Shown: positions 27,752 through 37,287 of the stretch, piece by piece
How the letters are laid out: every line of letters starts with the position of its first letter
How positions within the stretch are numbered: the first letter of the stretch is position 1
Program-made: the position numbers and the translations under genes
NCBI RefSeq assembly: GCF_010858045.1
Contig: NZ_JAAGVC010000022.1
Coordinates: 1 to 64,000 of the forward strand
Direction: 5' to 3'
Length of the DNA stretch: 64,000 nucleotides
Source: Nocardia cyriacigeorgica
Lineage (GTDB): Bacteria > Actinomycetota > Actinomycetes > Mycobacteriales > Mycobacteriaceae
The notes under the pieces: generated by a model
What the model was told of the DNA's origin: nothing
Database searches by the model: none
The model's input: only the letters and a program-made list of their open reading frames with translations

Positions 27752-28590
27752 CTTCCCAGGCCGACCCGCGCGCTCCGCGCGTGGTGCTGGTCGGACCGCC
27801 GGGGGCCGGTAAATCGACGATCGGCCGCAAGCTCGCCCGCGAACTCGGCGTGCAGCTCTACGACACCGATGCCGGGATCGAACAGGAAACCGGGCGCACC
27901 ATCGCGGATATCTTCGCCACCGACGGCGAAGCGGAGTTCCGCAAGATCGAAGAGCAGGTGGTGCGCCGCGCCATCCTCGACGAGCCGGGTGTGGTCTCCC
28001 TCGGCGGCGGTGCGGTGCTCTCGGAGAACACCAGGGCGCTGCTGCGCGAACACACCGTGGTGTACCTGGAAATCAGTGTGGCCGAAGGCCTTCGCCGCAC
28101 CGGCACCAGTAATGCCCGCCCGCTGCTCAACGGCGCCGATCCCGGCGCCAAATATCGCGAGCTGATGCGGCGTCGGCGACCGCTGTACCGGGAGGTCGCG
28201 ACGGTGCGGGTGCGCACCGACGGGCGCAGCCCGGGCCGGGTGGTGAAGATGATCCTCGGCAAGCTGTCGCTGGAATCGGTGCGACCGGCCGCGGGCGAGG
28301 GCGCCGAACAGCAGAACCGCACGCCACGCGCCACCAACCCGCAGGGCAGCAGCAGGTCGAGGGCCCGCCGCAGGTCGAGGGCACGGGCAGCGGCCCGCAA
28401 GGCGGCGCAGGCCGCCGCGAACAGCCAGACCGCCGACCAGACCGCCACCGGACAGCCCGGTGCCGCGGGCCCGAACGCCCCGGCGGCGAGCACCTCGACC
28501 AACGGACGGTCCCGCCGCGCCAGGGCCCGCCGGGCGCGCGCTCGCGCACGTACCCAACAAGAACGCACAGAATCGGAGCAGAGCACGTGA
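27748..28590 (+). CDS. aroK: shikimate kinase with long basic C-terminal tail
   Basis: Phosphorylates shikimate with ATP. Residues 1-175 are a complete kinase: P-loop GPPGAGKST (16-24), the substrate-binding DTD (39-41), the SLGGGAVL motif and RRPLYREVA. From about residue 176 to 280 there is an Arg/Ala-rich, low-complexity extension that ordinary shikimate kinases (about 170 residues) lack. The ATG overlaps the aroC stop and the end overlaps aroB, so three proteins are coupled. The tail may bind nucleic acid or partners; this is inference. Confidence 0.94.
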   Translation: MTSQADPRAPRVVLVGPPGAGKSTIGRKLARELGVQLYDTDAGIEQETGRTIADIFATDGEAEFRKIEEQVVRRAILDEPGVVSLGGGAVLSENTRALLREHTVVYLEISVAEGLRRTGTSNARPLLNGADPGAKYRELMRRRRPLYREVATVRVRTDGRSPGRVVKMILGKLSLESVRPAAGEGAEQQNRTPRATNPQGSSRSRARRRSRARAAARKAAQAAANSQTADQTATGQPGAAGPNAPAASTSTNGRSRRARARRARARARTQQERTESEQST

Positions 28591-29711
28591 CAGAGCCGAG
28601 TCGTCTCGAGGTCCGCACCGCCGACCCGTACCCGGTGATCATCGGCCGTGGCTTGCTCGGCGAGCTCGTCGAGTCGGTCACCGGCAGCGGTTCCGGCGTG
28701 CGTACGGTCGCGATCTTCCATCAGCCGCCGCTGGCCGAAACGGCCGAAGTGGTGCGTAAAGCGCTGGCCGACACCGGGATCGACGCCCATCGCATCGAGA
28801 TCCCGGACGCCGAAGCCGGTAAGGATCTGGCCGTGGCCGGTTTCTGCTGGGAGGTGCTCGGCCGCATCGGGCTGACCCGCAACGACGTCATCGTCAGCCT
28901 CGGCGGCGGCGCGGCCACCGATCTCGCCGGATTCGTCGCCGCCACCTGGATGCGCGGGGTGAAGATCGTGCACGTGCCCACCACCCTGCTGGCCATGGTG
29001 GACGCGGCTGTCGGCGGTAAGACCGGCATCAACACCGAGGCCGGTAAGAACCTGGTGGGCTGCTTCCATGAACCCGCCGCGGTGCTGGTCGATCTCGCGA
29101 CGCTGGAAACGGTGCCGCACAACGAGATCGTCGCGGGCATGGCCGAGATCATCAAGGCCGGTTTCATCGCCGACCCGGTGATCCTTGATCTGATCGAGGC
29201 CGACCCGAAGGCCGCACTCGACCCCACCGGCGAGGTGCTGCCGGAACTGATCCGCCGCGCCATCGCGGTCAAGGCGGAGGTGGTTGCGGCCGATCTCAAG
29301 GAGGCCGCGCTGCGCGAGATCCTCAACTACGGCCATACTCTCGGCCACGCCATCGAGCGCCGGGAACGCTACCGCTGGCGTCATGGCGCCGCGGTCTCGG
29401 TGGGCCTGGTGTTCGCCGCCGAACTCGGCCGGCTGGCCGGGCGCCTCGACGACGCCACCGCCGACCGGCACCGCACCGTGCTGGAGAGCGTCGGCCTGCC
29501 CACCACCTACGATGCCGATGCACTGCCACAGCTGCTGGAGTCGATGCAGACCGACAAGAAGACCCGTTCGGGTGTCCTGCGTTTCGTGGTGCTGGACGGC
29601 CTGGCCAAGCCCGGCCGGTTGGAAGGACCGGATCCGACGCTGCTGGCCGCCGCGTATTCGGCGATCGCCCGCGATCCCGAACCCGGTGCCGGTAGCGCGG
29701 TCCTGCTCTAG
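28587..29711 (+). CDS. aroB: 3-dehydroquinate synthase
   Basis: NAD- and metal-dependent cyclase that makes 3-dehydroquinate from DAHP, step two of the pathway. The 374 residues contain SLGGGAATDLAGFVAATWMRG, the AAVGGKTGIN loop, EIIKAGF and the metal-binding NYGHTLGHAIE motif. It starts at GTG 28587 overlapping the aroK stop (GTGA). A strong hairpin follows nine bases after its stop. Confidence 0.96.
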   Translation: MTEPSRLEVRTADPYPVIIGRGLLGELVESVTGSGSGVRTVAIFHQPPLAETAEVVRKALADTGIDAHRIEIPDAEAGKDLAVAGFCWEVLGRIGLTRNDVIVSLGGGAATDLAGFVAATWMRGVKIVHVPTTLLAMVDAAVGGKTGINTEAGKNLVGCFHEPAAVLVDLATLETVPHNEIVAGMAEIIKAGFIADPVILDLIEADPKAALDPTGEVLPELIRRAIAVKAEVVAADLKEAALREILNYGHTLGHAIERRERYRWRHGAAVSVGLVFAAELGRLAGRLDDATADRHRTVLESVGLPTTYDADALPQLLESMQTDKKTRSGVLRFVVLDGLAKPGRLEGPDPTLLAAAYSAIARDPEPGAGSAVLL

Positions 29712-29719
29712 GACGTCGC

Positions 29720-29744
29720 GATCCCCCGGCACCACTGGGGGATC
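29720..29744. terminator. bidirectional terminator hairpin
   Basis: GATCCCCC-N9-GGGGGATC (29720-29744) lies between the convergent stops of aroB (29711) and the membrane protein (29751). Perfect 8-bp stem. Confidence 0.75.
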
Positions 29745-29750
29745 ATCGGA

Positions 29751-30218
29751 TCAGGATGCGGCCGCTACCGGCTGGTGGGTTCCGGCCGCGGCGGAACCGT
29801 CCTTGCCGCCGAGCCTGCGCCCGAGCGCGATGCCGGCCAGCGCCGGGATAAAGATCAGCAGCACGATGAACGAGGCGCCCGCGGTCATTTCGAACAGCAA
29901 GCCGTTGTCACCGAGCGCGAAGCCAGGCAGCAGGTCCAGAATCCAGGACGCCGCACCGCTGGCGAGGCCGCCCGCCACCGCGGCCTTCAACCACGGGATG
30001 GTCAGATCGGCGCCGTGATCGGCATCCGGATGCGCGGCACGATCGCGGCGGCCGTCGATAAAGCCCCATCCGACGCCCGCGGCGATGATCACCACCAGGC
30101 ACAGCAACCGCATCCACGCGCCCTGCGTCGGCCAGTTCACCATGCCGAACCCCAGCAGGACCCGCAAGCCGACGACCAGCGCACCGAGCACTGTGGCCCG
30201 CAACACCCAAGCTGTCAT
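29751..30218 (-). CDS. four-helix membrane protein (B-4DMT-like)
   Basis: A 155-residue integral membrane protein with four predicted helices, resembling the mycobacterial protein beside aroD/pepQ (Rv2536) that is annotated as a B-4DMT-type transporter (from memory). Typical stretches are VLRVLLGFGMVNWPTQGAWM and GRRDRAAHPDADHGADLT in the loop after helix 2. Start ATG 30218 follows GGTGGTC; ATG 30230 is a close alternative. Function is not established. Confidence 0.75.
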   Translation of the reverse strand: MTAWVLRATVLGALVVGLRVLLGFGMVNWPTQGAWMRLLCLVVIIAAGVGWGFIDGRRDRAAHPDADHGADLTIPWLKAAVAGGLASGAASWILDLLPGFALGDNGLLFEMTAGASFIVLLIFIPALAGIALGRRLGGKDGSAAAGTHQPVAAAS

Positions 30219-30397
30219 GCCGACCACCATAACCCAGCCCCCTCCGCACAAAACTAGAACCCGTTACAGAGTTGGCCGTGTCGGCGCCGGAGTCGATAAC
30301 CGCCAGTTCACTGCGGCGTTTCCCAACCATGGTGAAGCGGTCGCGGCACTGGTAGAGACTTCCTGGTCGGTTCTCGACTGTGGAGGCGAAGGCGCGG

Positions 30398-31639
30398 ATG
30401 GTTCTCGATCTCGGACTGCAGCCGGCATATCGGCACGATGTCTACCCGGACGAGAACGGTAGATTCGGCGCGTTCGGCGGGCGCTACGTTCCCGAGGGCC
30501 TCATGCCCGCGCTGCTCGAACTCGAGCAGGCCTATCGGCTGGCCCGCGCCGATCCGGCCTTCGGCGAACGACTCGCCACCCTGCTGCGCGACCGCGTGGG
30601 ACGGCCAACCCGGTTGCACGCGGTACCCCGTTTCGCCGCGTCGCTGGGTGTGCCCGGCCTGAAGGTCTACCTCAAACGCGAGGATATGGCGCACACCGGC
30701 TCGCACAAGATCAACAACGCGCTCGGGCAGGCGCTGTTGGCGCAGCGCCTGGGCAAGACGCGGATCGTGGCGGAGACGGGTGCGGGCCAGCACGGCGGCG
30801 CGGTCGCCGCCGTGTGCGCGATGCTCGGCCTGGAATGCGTGATCTACATGGGCAGCGAGGACGTCCGTCGCCAGCCCGCCACAGTGGCTCGGATGCGGAT
30901 GCTCGGTGCCGAAGTGCGGACGGTCGAGAGCGGGAATCGGCGGGTCAAGGAGGCGATCAGCGCCTCGGTCCGCGACTGGGTCGCGAACCTGGCCGATACT
31001 CACCTGTTGCTCGGCACGGTGGTGGGGCCCGCGCCATATCCGCAGATGGTCCGGGATTTTCAGACGGTCATCGGCCGCGAGTCCCGCGCCGATATCCTTC
31101 GGGCCGAAGGCCGGTTGCCCGATCTGGTGCTGGCCTGCGTCGGCGGCGGTAGCAACGCCCTCGGGCTCTTTCATCCGTTCGCCGCCGACCCCGAGGTGGA
31201 GTTGGTCGCGGTCGAGGCCGCGGGCCGTGGTGCGGCCGACGGCGACCACGCCGCCACCCTGACGGCGGGAAGTCCCGGCGAGGTGGATGGCACGTTCAGC
31301 TACCTGCTGCAGGATGCCGACGGCCAGATCGCCGCCACCCACAGCATCGCCGCCGGTCTGGATTACCCGGGCGTCGGCCCGGAACTCGGCTATCTGCGCG
31401 ACAGCGGCCGGATGAGCGCACGGACCGCCACCGATGCCGTCGCGTTGCGTGGCCTGCGGGCGCTCAGCCGCACCGAGGGTGTGCTCGCGGGCCTCGAATC
31501 CGCGCATGCGGTCGGGCATCTGATGGAGCGGGCGGAGGGCGGCGAGCTGGCACGCAACACACTGGTGGTGCTGTGCCTGTCCGGCAGCGGAGACAAAGAT
31601 CTCGCCATCGCCTCGGAACGGCTCGCTCCGGGCCCCTGA
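30398..31639 (+). CDS. trpB: tryptophan synthase beta chain (stand-alone)
   Basis: PLP enzyme joining indole and serine. The 413 residues carry the PLP-lysine motif HTGSHKINNA, the catalytic glutamate in AETGAGQHG, the phosphate-binding VGGGSNALG and the SGSGDKD end motif, so it looks catalytically complete and of the TrpB1 type. No trpA, trpC or trpD is adjacent, unlike a trp operon. It may be a second copy that salvages indole, or this genome's only trpB; the window cannot decide. ATG 30398 is preferred over GTG 30380 on spacing from GAAGG. Confidence 0.9.
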   Translation: MVLDLGLQPAYRHDVYPDENGRFGAFGGRYVPEGLMPALLELEQAYRLARADPAFGERLATLLRDRVGRPTRLHAVPRFAASLGVPGLKVYLKREDMAHTGSHKINNALGQALLAQRLGKTRIVAETGAGQHGGAVAAVCAMLGLECVIYMGSEDVRRQPATVARMRMLGAEVRTVESGNRRVKEAISASVRDWVANLADTHLLLGTVVGPAPYPQMVRDFQTVIGRESRADILRAEGRLPDLVLACVGGGSNALGLFHPFAADPEVELVAVEAAGRGAADGDHAATLTAGSPGEVDGTFSYLLQDADGQIAATHSIAAGLDYPGVGPELGYLRDSGRMSARTATDAVALRGLRALSRTEGVLAGLESAHAVGHLMERAEGGELARNTLVVLCLSGSGDKDLAIASERLAPGP

Positions 31640-31645
31640 GTGGCG

Positions 31646-32479
31646 TCAGCGCAGGGTGTCGAGTGCCGCGGCCATCGCTGCGCGCGGCGCCGGGCGTCCG
31701 GTGAACTGCTCGACCTGCCCGTACGCCTGGTTGATCAGCATGTCGAGGCCGCTGACCACGGTCCGCCCGGCACGGACGACGGCCTCGGCCAGCGGGGTCG
31801 GCCACGGGTTGTAGATCGCGTCGAGCACCACCGGCACAGCGGCGACCGCATCGGCCACCACAGCCGCGGCGGCCGGCGGGACGGTGCTCACCGCAGCGCC
31901 GGAGCGGGCGGCGGCCGCGCCCACCGCCGCCGGGTCGAATCCGATCAGGGCGGTCGTGAGCCCGAGCCGGTGTGCGAGATCGACGGCGCTCGCGGCCCGT
32001 CCGGCATCGCGGGCCACGATCGTCACCGCGGTGGCACCGAGTTCGGCCAGCGCCAGCAGCGCCGGGCGGGCGGTACCGCCCGCGCCGAGCACCACGGCCT
32101 CCGCCAGGGTGTCGACCCCGCCGCCGCGTAGCGCGCCGAGCACACCATCGACGTCGGTGCAGTCCGCACGCCAGCCGCCGGGGATGCGCAGCAGGGTATT
32201 GGCCGAGCCGACCAGCTCCGCGCGTTCGGTGCGTTCGGTGGCGTAGGCGAGCGCGGCTTCCTTGCCCGGCATGGTCACCGACAGGCCGACCCATTCGGGG
32301 CCGAGCCCGTCCACCAGCCCCGGCAACTGTTCGGCGGTGCATTCGATGCGCTCATAGGTCCACGGCAGGCCGAGCGCGCGGTAGGCCGCCAGATGCAGTT
32401 GCGGCGAACGCGAATGCGCGATGGGGCTGCCGAGTACCGCCGCCTTGCGAACCTCGGCGCCGGAGATCTCAGCGGCCAC
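31646..32479 (-). CDS. aroE: shikimate dehydrogenase
   Basis: NADPH-dependent reduction of 3-dehydroshikimate. The 277 residues include LGSPIAHSRSPQLHLAAY (shikimate binding), the catalytic-lysine motif SVTMPGKEAAL, NTLLR, and VVLGAGGTARPAL for the cofactor, followed by VLDAIYNPWPTPL. The GTG at 32479 lies 11 bp inside the 3' end of mltG, so it is read as part of alaS-ruvX-mltG-aroE. Seven bases separate its stop from the trpB stop on the other strand. Confidence 0.95.
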   Translation of the reverse strand: MAAEISGAEVRKAAVLGSPIAHSRSPQLHLAAYRALGLPWTYERIECTAEQLPGLVDGLGPEWVGLSVTMPGKEAALAYATERTERAELVGSANTLLRIPGGWRADCTDVDGVLGALRGGGVDTLAEAVVLGAGGTARPALLALAELGATAVTIVARDAGRAASAVDLAHRLGLTTALIGFDPAAVGAAAARSGAAVSTVPPAAAAVVADAVAAVPVVLDAIYNPWPTPLAEAVVRAGRTVVSGLDMLINQAYGQVEQFTGRPAPRAAMAAALDTLR

Positions 32480-33989
32480 TGTCGAGGATCCCGCTTTCCA
32501 TGGCGCGGTCGATATTGCGCAGATGCTCGGTGTAGCTCTGGGTGAACAACGTCGTGCCCTGCTTATCGATGGTGACGAAGTACAGCCACGGTCCCGGTTC
32601 GGGTTGCTCCACCGCACGCAGCGCCGCCGCCGACGGTGCCGCGATGGGCGTGGCGGGCAGACCGGCCATGGCATAGGTGTTCCATGGCGTGCGCCGGGCC
32701 CGGTCGGCGTCGGTGGTGGCGACCTCGGTGGTGTCGAGGGCGTAGTTGACCGTCGAATCGAATTGCAGCGGCTGGTCGACCTTCAACCGGTTCACGATCA
32801 CCCGTGCGACCTTGCCCATGTCCTGCGGCAGCGCTTCACGTTCGACCAGGGAGGCGGCGATCAACGATTCGTAGGGCGTCAGTCCGGTCTCCCCGCCCGA
32901 TTGCAACAGGCCGGTGGATTCGTAGAGCGCGGCACTGGCGCTGACCAATTCCTTCAGGATCTGCTCCGGTGTACCGCTCGGATCGAAATCCCAGCTGCCC
33001 GCGGCGATCAGCCCCTCCAGCTGACGCGCCCGGTCCGGCACCTGACGCACCGAGGCCATCGCCCATTCCGGCACCCCCAGCGCGGCCAGGTCCATGCCGG
33101 CGCCCGCGGCTTCCAGCTCCTGATAGGTGACGCAGTCCGCGGCGGGTCCGGTGCCGATGCAGCTGGCCGCGGCGATCTTGGTGTAGATGCCTTCCTTGCG
33201 CGAGCCGGTGTTCACATCGTGCTGGTCGTGCAGCTGCCTGCCCTCGGAGATGACCAGATTGCCCACCCGCGACTCCGGTTTCACCAGCGCGGCCACCGCA
33301 TCCGCGGCCGGACTGTGGCTCGGAATCGCGTAGTACCCGGGCTGCACCGAGTTCATATTCGAATTGCGCACGGCGGCTTCGTAGAAGGCGGCGCTACTGG
33401 CGACGACGCCCTTGTCGGCCATCGTGTCGGCGATCTCGGTCGCGGTCTCGCCCGGATGCACCCGCACCACCACCGGCGGTCCGGCCGGGCCGGCGAAATC
33501 CTCGGCGGGCGCGTACCCGTCCATCAGCTTCATGCCCGCGAAACCGGCGGCGCCCACGAACAGTACGACGAAGACCGCCGCGACGGCCAGCATCGTGCGC
33601 CTGCGCCGTTTGCGCTCGGCCGCCTTCCGGGAGGCCACCCTCGACTTCTTCTTGGCCCGCGAACCCGGGCGCTGCCGTGTGCCGCGCCGCGCTTCGGCCG
33701 CTTCCGCCCGAGGTCGCGACCGCGTCGCGCTCTTGGTGCGGGTGGCCGGGCGCCGCACCGGTTCCGGTTCGGGCTCCGGCTCGGGTTCGATCAGGTCATC
33801 GTCGTCGGTGTACCGGGGGATGACGGTGGTGTCGTCGTCGTCGAGATAGTTCCACTCGTCCTCGGCGTCCCCGGCCACGTCCGCTCGCGCGCGACTGTCT
33901 CGCCCCCACGCCTCGTCGTCACGGCGGTAGCGCCGGTCGGCTTCCCGCTGACGGTAGCGTTCTTCGGCCCGCGCCCACCGATCCGTCAT
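32469..33989 (-). CDS. mltG: endolytic peptidoglycan transglycosylase MltG
   Basis: Membrane-anchored lytic transglycosylase that cuts nascent glycan strands. The 506 residues start with a long charged cytoplasmic part (acidic DDDD and EPEPEP runs, then a Lys/Arg-rich block), one membrane helix near residues 132-152, then a LysM-like and YceG catalytic region with the catalytic-glutamate segment ESLIAASLVEREA and a C-terminal YFVTIDKQGTTLF. The long N-terminal part is usual for actinobacteria. It overlaps ruvX by ATGA. Confidence 0.93.
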   Translation of the reverse strand: MTDRWARAEERYRQREADRRYRRDDEAWGRDSRARADVAGDAEDEWNYLDDDDTTVIPRYTDDDDLIEPEPEPEPEPVRRPATRTKSATRSRPRAEAAEARRGTRQRPGSRAKKKSRVASRKAAERKRRRRTMLAVAAVFVVLFVGAAGFAGMKLMDGYAPAEDFAGPAGPPVVVRVHPGETATEIADTMADKGVVASSAAFYEAAVRNSNMNSVQPGYYAIPSHSPAADAVAALVKPESRVGNLVISEGRQLHDQHDVNTGSRKEGIYTKIAAASCIGTGPAADCVTYQELEAAGAGMDLAALGVPEWAMASVRQVPDRARQLEGLIAAGSWDFDPSGTPEQILKELVSASAALYESTGLLQSGGETGLTPYESLIAASLVEREALPQDMGKVARVIVNRLKVDQPLQFDSTVNYALDTTEVATTDADRARRTPWNTYAMAGLPATPIAAPSAAALRAVEQPEPGPWLYFVTIDKQGTTLFTQSYTEHLRNIDRAMESGILDSGR

Positions 33990-34543
33990 GCATCGTCTCC
34001 GGACGACGCGCGGCGTACCGCTTCTTCGACCGACTTCAACACCGAACTCCGTTCGTCCAACCATCCCTGCAGGATCGACACGGCAGCCGCTTGATCGATC
34101 ACCTGCCGCTGGCCGCGTGCGCGAACTCCGCTGTCCCGCAATGCACGTGCAGCTGACACCGTAGTCAAACGTTCGTCGGAAAGCCGTACCGGCACCGGGG
34201 CGACCACCGACCGCAAACGATCGGCGAATGCGATTGCCAGCGTAGCGGCAGTGCCCTTTTCCCCGCGTAAGGTGCGCGGCAAGCCGACGATAATTTCGAC
34301 GGCCTCGTATTCCCGCACAATATCGGCAATTCGGGCGATGTCGGGTCCGGGACCCGCCGCACGCGGGTTCGGTTTGGCGCACGGCACGGTTTCCACCGGG
34401 GTGGCGAGGATGCCGTCGGGGTCGCTGGAGGCGACCCCGATGCGCACACTGCCGACGTCGATGGCGATACGCCTGCCCCGTCCCGGGTCGGTGGCCGGAT
34501 CCGGCCGATCGCCCCGGTGTTCGGTGCGTCCGGGTTCACCCAT
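33986..34543 (-). CDS. ruvX: RuvX/YqgF Holliday-junction resolvase-like nuclease
   Basis: RNase H-fold protein of 185 residues linked to 16S rRNA 5'-end maturation and resolution of junctions. Motifs: RIAIDVGSVRIGVASSD near residue 25, IIVGLPRTLRGEKG, the SDERLTTV strand and a final acidic DQAAAVSILQGWL. The ATG shares one base with the alaS stop (TGATG). Position after alaS is conserved in mycobacteria. Confidence 0.92.
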   Translation of the reverse strand: MGEPGRTEHRGDRPDPATDPGRGRRIAIDVGSVRIGVASSDPDGILATPVETVPCAKPNPRAAGPGPDIARIADIVREYEAVEIIVGLPRTLRGEKGTAATLAIAFADRLRSVVAPVPVRLSDERLTTVSAARALRDSGVRARGQRQVIDQAAAVSILQGWLDERSSVLKSVEEAVRRASSGDDA

Positions 34544-37209
34544 CAGCCGGCGAGTTCGGCCACCCGAGCACGGACCGCGGCCAGTCCGGCCGCGATACCC
34601 GACGGATCCGAGCCCGCACCCTGGGCCATTTCCGGCTTACCGCCGCCCCGGCCGGAGATGGCCGGGCCGAAGCTTGCCACCAGATCACCGGCCTTGACGC
34701 CGAGTTCCTGCGCCGGCTTGTTCACCGCGACGACGAACGGCACCTTGCCGTCGGTGTTGCCGAGCAGCACCACGATGGCCGGGTTGCTGCCGAGCCGTCC
34801 GCGGACGTCGGTGGCCAGCGTGCGCAGATCGCCCGCGGCGACACCCTCGGGCGCGGCGGCGGCGACCAGCAGCAGATCACCCAGACGTTCGGCGCCGTCG
34901 GCCAGCGTGCCCGCGGACGCGAGCACCGCGGCGATCTTGGTGCGCTCGAGCTCCTTCTCGGCCACCTTCAGCCGCTCCACCAGCTGCTCGACGCGGGCCG
35001 GGACCTCGTCGGAGGGCACCTTGAGCGCGGAGGCGACACCGGCCAGCAGCGCGCGCTCCTTGGCCAGGTACTTGTAGGAATCCAGGCCGACGAAGGCCTC
35101 CACGCGGCGCACACCGGAACCGACCGAGGACTCACCGAGCAGGGTGATCGGGCCGATCTGCGAGGAATGCTGCACATGCGTGCCGCCGCACAGCTCCATC
35201 GAGAACGGGCCGCCGATCTCCACCACACGCACCTGGTCGCCGTAGTTCTCGCCGAAGAGCGCGAGCGCGCCCATCTGCTTGGCCTTGGGCAGATCGGTGA
35301 TGAAGGTGTTGACCGGGTAGTCGGCGCCGACACCGTCGTTGGAGACGGCCTCGATATCGGCCTTCTGCTGTTCGGAGAGCTGACCCTGCCAGTTGAAGTC
35401 GAAGCGCAGGTAGCCCGGCTTGTTCAGCGAACCGGCCTGCACCGCGTTGGGGCCGAGCACCTGCCGCAGCGCGGCATGCACCATATGCGTGCCGGAATGG
35501 CCCTGGGTCGCGCCGCGCCGCCACGCCGGATCGGCCTGGGCGAGCACCACGTCACGCTCGGTGATCTGGCCCTGCTCCACGGTGCACTTGTGCACCCACA
35601 CCTTCTTGGCGATCTTCTGCACGTCGTTGACCCGCAGCTTCAGCCCCGAGGCGGTGATGGTGCCGCGGTCGGCGATCTGACCGCCGGACTCGGCGTAGAG
35701 CGGGCTGCGGTCCAGGATCACCTCGACGTCGTGGCCCGCGGTGGCCGTGGGCACCCGGACGCCGTCGGCGATCAGCGCCAGGACGTGCGCCTCGGAGGTC
35801 AGCTCGTCGAAACCGGTGAATTCGGTGGCACCGCGGTCGACGAGCTCCTTGTACACCGAGAGGTCGGCGTGCGCGTGTTTGCGGGCCTGAGCGTCTTCCT
35901 TGGCGCGACGGCGCTGCTCGGCCATCAGCGACCGGAAGCCCTCCTCGTCGACCGAGAGCCCGGCCTCGGCGGCCATCTCCAGGGTGAGGTCGATGGGGAA
36001 GCCGTAGGTGTCGTGCAGGGTGAACGCGTCCGAACCGGCGATCGTCTTACCACCGGCGGCCTTGACCTGCTCGGCGGTGTCGTCGAACAGCTTGGAGCCG
36101 GTGTTGAGCGTCTTGAGGAACGCCGTCTCCTCGCCGACCGCGACGGTCTCGATGCGGCTGTAATCGGTGGCCAGTTCCGGGTACGACGGCGACATCAGCT
36201 CGCTGACGACCTTCATGAACTCACCCATCACCGGCTTCTCGGCGCCGAGCAGCCGCGCCGAACGCACGATGCGGCGCAGCAGGCGGCGCAGCACATAGCC
36301 ACGGCCGTCGTTGCCCGGGTTGACGCCGTCGGCGATCAGCATGGCCGCGGTGCGGGCATGGTCGGCGATCACCCGGAAGCGGACGTCGTCGGCGTGTTCG
36401 ACGCCGTAGGAGCGGCCGGTGAGCGCCTCGGCCTTGTCGATGATCGGGCGCAGCAGATCGGTCTCGTAGACGTTGTCGACGCCCTGCAGCAGCAGCGCGA
36501 TGCGCTCGATACCCATGCCGGTGTCGATGTTCTTCTTCGGCAGCACCCCGACCGGCGGATGACCGAGCTTGGGGCTCAGATCACCGCGGATGTCCTGCAT
36601 GAACACCAGGTTCCAGATCTCGAGGTAGCGGTCCTCATCGGCGACCGGGCCACCATCCTTGCCGTACTCGGGGCCACGGTCGTAGTAGATCTCCGAGCAG
36701 GGGCCACCCGGACCGGGCACGCCCATGTCCCAGTAGTTGTCCTTGCCGTCGCGGAACTGGATGCGTTCTTCGGGGATTCCGGCGACCCGGCGCCAGATCT
36801 CGGCGGCCTCCGGATCGGATTCGTAGGCGGTGACCCAGATGCGTTCGGGGTCGAACCCGTAGCCGCCGTCCTCTTGCGACTTGGTGATCAGCTCCCAGGC
36901 GAAGGCGATCGCGCCCTCCTTGAAGTAATCACCGAAGGAGAAGTTGCCCGCCATCTGGAAGAAGGTGTTGTGCCGGGTGGTGATGCCCACTTCTTCGATA
37001 TCCCCGGTCCGCACGCATTTCTGCACGCTCGTCGCCCGCGGGAAGGGCGGGGTTTCCTGGCCGAGGAAGTACGGCTTGAACTGGACCATGCCCGCGTTGA
37101 CGAACAGCAGGTTCGGGTCGTCGAGGATCAACGAGGCGCTGGGCACCTCGGTATGCCCGGCGCGCACGAAATGGTCCAGGAATCGCCGTCGGATCTCGTG
37201 GGTCTGCAC
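34543..37209 (-). CDS. alaS: alanyl-tRNA synthetase
   Basis: Charges tRNA-Ala. The 888 residues begin at GTG 37209 with IRRRFLDHFVRAGHTEVPSAS, then the class II catalytic core (RHNTFFQMAGNFSFGDYF), the editing domain with GHSGTHMVHA and the zinc-site ELCGGTHV, and the C-terminal DHHA1 domain ending in GRGGGKPEMAQGAG. Full length. It leads the alaS-ruvX-mltG-aroE unit; rarA lies 78 bp upstream on the same strand. No strong Shine-Dalgarno precedes the start. Confidence 0.97.
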   Translation of the reverse strand: MQTHEIRRRFLDHFVRAGHTEVPSASLILDDPNLLFVNAGMVQFKPYFLGQETPPFPRATSVQKCVRTGDIEEVGITTRHNTFFQMAGNFSFGDYFKEGAIAFAWELITKSQEDGGYGFDPERIWVTAYESDPEAAEIWRRVAGIPEERIQFRDGKDNYWDMGVPGPGGPCSEIYYDRGPEYGKDGGPVADEDRYLEIWNLVFMQDIRGDLSPKLGHPPVGVLPKKNIDTGMGIERIALLLQGVDNVYETDLLRPIIDKAEALTGRSYGVEHADDVRFRVIADHARTAAMLIADGVNPGNDGRGYVLRRLLRRIVRSARLLGAEKPVMGEFMKVVSELMSPSYPELATDYSRIETVAVGEETAFLKTLNTGSKLFDDTAEQVKAAGGKTIAGSDAFTLHDTYGFPIDLTLEMAAEAGLSVDEEGFRSLMAEQRRRAKEDAQARKHAHADLSVYKELVDRGATEFTGFDELTSEAHVLALIADGVRVPTATAGHDVEVILDRSPLYAESGGQIADRGTITASGLKLRVNDVQKIAKKVWVHKCTVEQGQITERDVVLAQADPAWRRGATQGHSGTHMVHAALRQVLGPNAVQAGSLNKPGYLRFDFNWQGQLSEQQKADIEAVSNDGVGADYPVNTFITDLPKAKQMGALALFGENYGDQVRVVEIGGPFSMELCGGTHVQHSSQIGPITLLGESSVGSGVRRVEAFVGLDSYKYLAKERALLAGVASALKVPSDEVPARVEQLVERLKVAEKELERTKIAAVLASAGTLADGAERLGDLLLVAAAAPEGVAAGDLRTLATDVRGRLGSNPAIVVLLGNTDGKVPFVVAVNKPAQELGVKAGDLVASFGPAISGRGGGKPEMAQGAGSDPSGIAAGLAAVRARVAELAG

Positions 37210-37287
37210 AGATATCCAGCCTACCGGTGCGGCGCACCCGGTTTTTCATCGAGTCGGCCGAGCAGCTCACACCCGCTGCCCGCCGGC

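Noticed and set aside
30254..30267. Second KstR-like match TAGAACCCGTTACA between the membrane protein and trpB
   Set aside because: It fits only the eight fixed bases of the motif and lacks the outer symmetry; one such match is expected by chance in about 65 kb.
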